From assembly GCA_000331325.2 (NCBI GenBank), contig CM003435.1:1911001-1975000 (forward strand): a stretch of DNA of 64,000 nt. Reading direction: 5' to 3'. Both the position numbers and the translations under genes were made by a program. This document shows positions 59,542 to 64,000 of this stretch, piece by piece. Within the stretch, counting starts at the first letter, position 1, and every line of letters starts with the position of its first letter. The notes beneath the pieces are model-generated. The model was not told the origin of the DNA, searched no databases, and saw only the letters and a program-made list of their open reading frames with translations. The DNA comes from Crithidia fasciculata (Eukaryota; Euglenozoa; Kinetoplastea; Trypanosomatida; Trypanosomatidae).

Positions 59542-61788
59542 TTACAGGAGCAGAACACGCTGAATCTCCTGCACTGGCAGCCGCCGCGCCGTCCAGTCGT
59601 TCAGCCCTGGCACGTAGTAGAAGTGGAAGAGCAGCGCTCCAACCTCGTCGTCCGTCATCGGGGCCTTGAGGCGCTCCGTCACGCACGCCTGGAAGTCGGC
59701 GATGCCGAGGTTGCCGTCGTACGTCGACTCCGACGCGCCACGAAACGAGCGGATGGCCAGCGTGCGGCGCGCCTCGATGAGGCTGAGAAAGCGCCGCAGC
59801 GCCGCCTCTGCCTGCACCTTCGCGTCGGCCTTCTTGCTCAGCATCGCGGCACTCTCCACCGGACCACGCCGCACCGTCGCCCCGTTGCGTGCGTCGCCCC
59901 ACGTCGGCTGCGACTCGCGCGGCTTGAAGGTGGAGATGAACTGCTGCTGCATCAGCTGCTCCGTGAAGTCGGCGAGCGAGACCCAGCCGTCGTGGTCTTC
60001 GTCGATGCGCTGCATCACCGCCGCCATCTCCGCCTCCGTCGCGTGCACGCCAGCATCGCTGAGCAGCTCCCGCACGTTCTCCTGCGTCAGCCCCTGCGTC
60101 GACGACGACGCGTAGTGCCGAAAGGCGTCCGTCACGCGAGAGAAATTCTGATGCAGGTAGGCGGGTGCCTTGGCCAGAATATCCTGCGTGTGAAAGTAGG
60201 ACTCCTCCATGTTTGGCATCCCCATCTCGAGGTAGCGCTTCGTCCTCTCGTCCATCTCGATCAGCACGTAATCCACCTCGTCCAACCGCACGGTAGCGCC
60301 GACCTGCAGGACCGCCGGGTCGGTGATCGTGTCGACGGCGCGCCGCGCGAATATCTTGCCGCCCAGGTGGCCGCTGTTGTGCACCGGGATCTCGTAGACG
60401 GAGACGGTGTCGTCCGCGAGGTAGTAGCAGATCATGAAGCGCCGGCCGTCGTTCTCAGGGGAGGGCAGGTGCAGCCGCGCGCCAAAGCGGAAGACGTCCT
60501 GGGCGTAGCGCGTCATCTTCAGCGTGTCCTTCGCGACCGCCGAGTCGTCAAAGACCATTGTCGAGGCTCCGTAGCGCTTCCCACTCGCCCCCGCGGCGGC
60601 AGAGGCACCGCCACGCAGCGAGGCCGCCAGGCGTGGACGGCGCCGCCCCACCGCGATGTCGTCCGCCTCTGTTGGTGGCGCCGCGACGGCCGGCTGGTCG
60701 ATGCCCTGCGCTGCCATGTAAGCCCGCGTGTGTGCGTCGCAGTCGTAGATGAAGAAGGAGCGGGCAAAGATGTCCACCGAGGTGCCGGTGCGCAGGTCGG
60801 ACGCCGTCAGCAACTCTGGCGCCGGTCCCTGCGGTCGGTTCAGCGTCTCCAGCGAGAGCAGCGCGGCGCGGGTCTCCTTCGGCACTGCGCGGCGACGGAT
60901 GAAGACGGGGTTCGGGTCGCGGCCGTCGTTCTCTGTCTTGTCGAAGAGCACCGCGACGGTGTTGTCGGCAAGGTAGTAGAAGATGCGGAAGCGCTGCTTC
61001 GCCCACACGGCGTAGAAGCGCAGCACATTGCGGTCGTTCTCGAAGAAGTTCTGCGCCTTTGCCCGCTCGGCTGGGGTGAGGAGACTGGCGTGGGTGCCGG
61101 TGCGCGCGGCCGCCTGCATCTCAATCACGCGACGCATCTGCGCGTGCTGCTCGTCGATCCCGGTTGGCCCACGCGCCGCCCGCGCCTCGAAGTCGTCGGT
61201 GGGGTAGTCGAGCGGCTCCGGCTGCGGCATCCCCATCACGTCAAAGAACTCGCGCGTGGCGGCGTCGCAGTCGACGAGATGGTACTCCAGCCCACGACAC
61301 GTGATGCTGCCGCCGACGCACATCTGAAACACATCGATGCCGTCAGGCTTAAAGCGGGACACCACCGTTCCTTTCTGCAGCCCGCTGTTCGGCAGCGCCG
61401 GCGTCTCCACCACACTCAGCGTGCCGTCGGCAAGGAAGTAGTGCAGCCGCACCTTGCGCACGCGCCACGTCTCCGCCGTGCTGTCCACGACATCCTCAGC
61501 GTGATAGCCGAAGAAGCGCAGCACCTTGTCGTCGAGGGTGCGCCAGGTAGGGAAGTGCTGGAGGATGACGCGGACGGGAATGCCGCAGCCGTCGGCGGGC
61601 GGGCGGGCGGCCACCGCCGCGGCTCCCTCGAGGGCGGAGCTCGGCGGCGCTTTCACTGTCCGCGTGCCATCGGGGTCGATGGTGCAGAGCTGCTGCCGGC
61701 CCCGTGTGTGGGGCTGATGCAGCTCTTCGAAGGTGAAGCCGGGAAGCTTCGGCAGGGCGTTGTACACCGTCTTTTCACCCCCGCTCAT
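59542..61788 (-). CDS. Three-DM10 and EF-hand protein (EFHC/Rib72 family), axonemal
   Basis: A 748-residue protein starting at the ATG at 61788. Three DM10 domains are recognisable at about 85-187, 252-362 and 429-523, each with an R.F.....L.YYLADDTVSV.E-type core. An EF-hand at about 586-614 has the loop D-E-D-H-D-G-W-V-S-L-A-D, with Asp instead of Glu at position 12. A second helical EF-like region near the C-terminus is degenerate. This is the EFHC1/EFHC2/Rib72 layout: proteins inside the lumen of ciliary doublet A-tubules that stabilise the axoneme and may bind calcium. The AG at 61880-61881 after a CT-rich tract predicts a 5' UTR of about 91 nt, consistent with this start. An axonemal location in the flagellum is inferred from family. 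Confidence 0.9.
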   Translation of the reverse strand: MSGGEKTVYNALPKLPGFTFEELHQPHTRGRQQLCTIDPDGTRTVKAPPSSALEGAAAVAARPPADGCGIPVRVILQHFPTWRTLDDKVLRFFGYHAEDVVDSTAETWRVRKVRLHYFLADGTLSVVETPALPNSGLQKGTVVSRFKPDGIDVFQMCVGGSITCRGLEYHLVDCDAATREFFDVMGMPQPEPLDYPTDDFEARAARGPTGIDEQHAQMRRVIEMQAAARTGTHASLLTPAERAKAQNFFENDRNVLRFYAVWAKQRFRIFYYLADNTVAVLFDKTENDGRDPNPVFIRRRAVPKETRAALLSLETLNRPQGPAPELLTASDLRTGTSVDIFARSFFIYDCDAHTRAYMAAQGIDQPAVAAPPTEADDIAVGRRRPRLAASLRGGASAAAGASGKRYGASTMVFDDSAVAKDTLKMTRYAQDVFRFGARLHLPSPENDGRRFMICYYLADDTVSVYEIPVHNSGHLGGKIFARRAVDTITDPAVLQVGATVRLDEVDYVLIEMDERTKRYLEMGMPNMEESYFHTQDILAKAPAYLHQNFSRVTDAFRHYASSSTQGLTQENVRELLSDAGVHATEAEMAAVMQRIDEDHDGWVSLADFTEQLMQQQFISTFKPRESQPTWGDARNGATVRRGPVESAAMLSKKADAKVQAEAALRRFLSLIEARRTLAIRSFRGASESTYDGNLGIADFQACVTERLKAPMTDDEVGALLFHFYYVPGLNDWTARRLPVQEIQRVLLL

Positions 61789-63306
61789 CTTCGCTCTTGA
61801 ACGTATAATGCTCTTTTTTTTATCCGGCTCAATGCCGGTGCAGACGTCTGTTACGGGAACGACAGACAACAAAGAAACACTGAGAGCGTAAGGAAGAGAA
61901 GATGAAGAAGCAGAAAAGACGGAAGAGAGAGAGAGAGAGAGAGATAAGAAATTTATTGTGAGTGTTAAGATAGAAAAGAGGATGAGTGTACGTACTGTGT
62001 GCCTTCTTTTTTCTTTTTTTTTATTTCACTCAAGACGAGCAAACGCTTATCTGCATTACTCCGTGTTTTTTTTTTTTGACGCCTTCTTCACATGGCGACT
62101 CCAGTTCGACAGCACTGAAACCCCCAAAATGAAGAAAAAAAAAACGCCGCCTTCGCGCCTTGCATCACACACAAAAGCCACCACGACATCCAACAGCGTA
62201 GCAGCGCATTCTACCATAGAAGCGCCTTTGCTTTCTTTTTACTGACTTTACTCAACTTAAACAGTTTCAGCGCTAATTGACATCCCAGGAACATCTAGCA
62301 ATTCATGTAGGAGGAGAACAGAAAAGGAAAACACAAGAGAGAAAGCGGGCATCCTCATTTGTTTTATTAAATTCCAAGAGGGCAGAAAGGAGAAGAAATA
62401 GGAAAAGTTTCCACATGAGATGGATAAAGGAAAAAATAAAAGGAGGCTGCTGCATGCAGCGGACGACTTCTACTACATTCGCGGCATACGCGCACTCTCA
62501 CTGTATGTTCCGTGCATGGATGTACATTAAAGTAGAAGGCGGAAAAGTAGAATGAACGGAGAAGGGATGAATATAAATTGAAAGTGAGGTGGGGAAGACA
62601 CACTTCAAAAGAAAACTTATTACTACTCTTTTCTTTTTTTGATGTGGTGCTGTGCTTCGTTGAAGAGGAAGACATGGCCTTTCAACAACACCAAAGAAAA
62701 TATAATACAAAAATCATAACAATGCACACACTTTACCATCGATCTCGTGCACAAAAAAAAAATAGAAAGGAAAAGTACAAAGAAGATACAGAAACCGCTC
62801 GACAGCTGTTGAGAGCAAACAAACAAAACCCAAATAAGAGATACAGAGAGACGCACGAGTGGAACGACGCGGTTAAGAGAAGAAGACTCAAAGAAAAAAA
62901 AGAGAATCAGGAAAGAACAAAGCTGCAAAGGGGAACGCGAAGGGGTGAACAAAAGGCAGACGCACGTACGCTGTACCATCACGAGGTCAATACAAATGAC
63001 ACCCACAACTATAATGCAAGCAATAACAATAACAACAGAGCATCGGCTGAAACACGTAGGCACGGGGGAAAAAAAAACAAGTGTGGTGAATGGAAAGTAA
63101 CAAAGAAACCTACGAAATTAAAAAAAGGAGTCGCACACGGACACACACACTAAAAAAAAAAAAAGATGACCCGCGAGATCGTAAGGGCGGAAGAGAGAGA
63201 GGTCGTCAGACTTTATCCTGGTAGTGAAGTGTGTGGGCTTGTGTGGCGATGCGAGGACAGATGCGTGAAGAGGGGAGCGGGAAGCAGATGGCGTTTTGTG
63301 CGGAGG
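61789..63306. other. Spacer between the DM10-protein gene and the kinase
   Basis: No gene seen. It contains the GA tract at 61923-61944 and A-rich low-complexity DNA with short homopolymers. The part next to 63306 is the kinase 3' UTR. Confidence 0.6.
61923..61944 (-). promoter_or_regulatory. Polypyrimidine tract upstream of the DM10-protein gene
   Basis: GA run on the plus strand, CU in the transcript, about 135 nt before the ATG at 61788. The following CT-rich stretch ends at an AG (CT at 61880-61881), a likely spliced-leader acceptor. Confidence 0.5.
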
Positions 63307-64000
63307 TTACCAGCCGCTCTGGGAAAAACGCAGCGACGAGGTCGAGCGGTTCTTGTTCTGCGCGTGGCTCACGAAGGGGTGCGTGGCGAGCTCCATCGCG
63401 GTGATGCGGCGCTGCGGGTCGCGCTCGAAGCAGCGGCGACAGAAGTCCTGCGCGTCGCGTGAGAGCCGCGTCGTGTGCATCGGAAACTCGTGCGACTGCA
63501 CGTGGAGCATCAGAGCGTAGGGACTGAGCAGCCGCACGCTACTCCACGGCGCTTCAGCGGTGAGGAGGTGATGCACGACGCAGCCGACGGCCCACACGTC
63601 CTGCGCCTTCCCCTGAGAAGTCCAGCTGCTCGACGTCTGACCAAAGGTGAGGGACTCCGGCGGCATGTAGGCCGGCGTGCCCGCGATGCTGTGCCGCTTG
63701 CTCCCCGCAAAGCCGCCCACTCCACGCACCGCACAGCCGAAGTCGGACAGGCGAATGGTGCCGTCGGAGGCGAGGAGGATGTTGTCCGGCTTGATGTCGC
63801 GGTGGCTCAGCTCGCAGGAGTGGACGTAGCGCACCGCATCGACAAGCTGGGCCGCGAACCGCCGCACCGCCTGCTCCGGCATCCCGCGCGGGAACTCGTG
63901 GAGGAGATGCGTCAGCGTCCCGCACTCAACCCGCTCCATCAGCATTAACACACGTATCGACGACGACATGGTCACCGACCTCCGCCGGTGCGTCGGCGAG
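63307..64000 (-). CDS. STE/MAPKKK-like protein kinase, partial (5' end beyond window)
   Basis: The frame is open to the right edge, so only the C-terminal part is present. It begins near subdomain V (MERVECGTL) and keeps the catalytic loop SHRDIKPDN (D encoded near 63797), the metal-binding DFG (LSDFG, near 63740) and the activation-segment end GTPAYMPPES, where APE is replaced by PPE. The ATP-binding N-lobe, including the glycine loop and VAIK lysine, would lie outside the window. The helical C-lobe ends with RRITAMELATHPFVSHAQN and a short tail. The GTPAYMPPE segment and the overall layout fit the STE11/MAPKKK group. Upstream activator and target are unknown. Confidence 0.88.
   Translation of the reverse strand, partial: SPTHRRRSVTMSSSIRVLMLMERVECGTLTHLLHEFPRGMPEQAVRRFAAQLVDAVRYVHSCELSHRDIKPDNILLASDGTIRLSDFGCAVRGVGGFAGSKRHSIAGTPAYMPPESLTFGQTSSSWTSQGKAQDVWAVGCVVHHLLTAEAPWSSVRLLSPYALMLHVQSHEFPMHTTRLSRDAQDFCRRCFERDPQRRITAMELATHPFVSHAQNKNRSTSSLRFSQSGW

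Noticed and set aside
59623-61800. Plus-strand open frame of 725 codons over the DM10 protein
   Set aside because: Antisense to a gene with three clear DM10 domains; composition is Arg/His/Val-biased.
61789-61872. 28-residue N-terminal extension of the DM10 protein
   Set aside because: It begins with TTG, not ATG; the predicted 5' UTR covers it.

Overview
The window looks like nuclear DNA of a trypanosomatid, most likely a Leishmania/Crithidia/Leptomonas-type species. Every protein gene I can support is intronless and lies on the minus strand, as expected for one polycistronic transcription unit. Coding sequence is GC-rich, while the spacers are A- and GA-rich on the plus strand, which is pyrimidine-rich in the transcript. 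Many spacers carry the long polypyrimidine tracts that direct trans-splicing. The neighbourhood (three hexose transporters, homocysteine S-methyltransferase, a TOR kinase) matches my memory of Leishmania chromosome 36. That synteny is recalled, not computed.

Layout from left to right; transcription runs right to left. 1-15062: spacers of 2.6, 3.1 and 3.9 kb and a tandem array of three hexose transporters. The transcription-first copy (13035-15062) has a long Pro/Ala-rich N-terminal extension like the flagellar GT1 isoform; the other two have short N-termini. 16293-17255: homocysteine S-methyltransferase. 18134-26122: a 2662-residue TOR kinase. 26123-30615: a 4.5 kb gene-free gap. 30616-31446: a probable PEX11-family glycosomal membrane protein. 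32694-45134: a 4146-residue HECT ubiquitin ligase with SPRY and LamG-like domains. 45966-50954: four smaller genes (cyclin-fold protein, tiny secreted/membrane protein, acidic mitochondrial protein, PARN-type deadenylase). 51686-52169: four tRNA genes (Cys, Leu, initiator Met, Pro) on both strands. 52447-53214: Tma16-like ribosome-biogenesis protein. 53895-55682: Cas1p-type multispanning acyltransferase. 56788-58776: UBA-like/FG-repeat/TBC-GAP/zinc protein. 59542-61788: three-DM10 axonemal protein. 63307-64000: 3' part of an STE-type kinase running off the window.

The genes are functionally mixed, as is normal for trypanosomatid transcription units, so adjacency says little about function. 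Themes that recur are nutrient uptake and sensing (hexose transporters, TOR), RNA metabolism and nuclear transport (PARN, tRNAs, Tma16, FG-TBC protein) and the flagellum (GT1-like transporter, DM10 protein).

The most unusual item is the FG-repeat protein at 56788-58776. It combines nucleoporin-like repeats with a TBC domain that keeps both catalytic fingers, suggesting a nuclear-pore-associated GAP. Other points of interest are a bulky Trp at the rapamycin-contact serine of TOR, the architecture of the giant HECT ligase, a Cas1p domain without an esterase domain, the mosaic transporter array, and an unexplained polypyrimidine tract inside the large gap.
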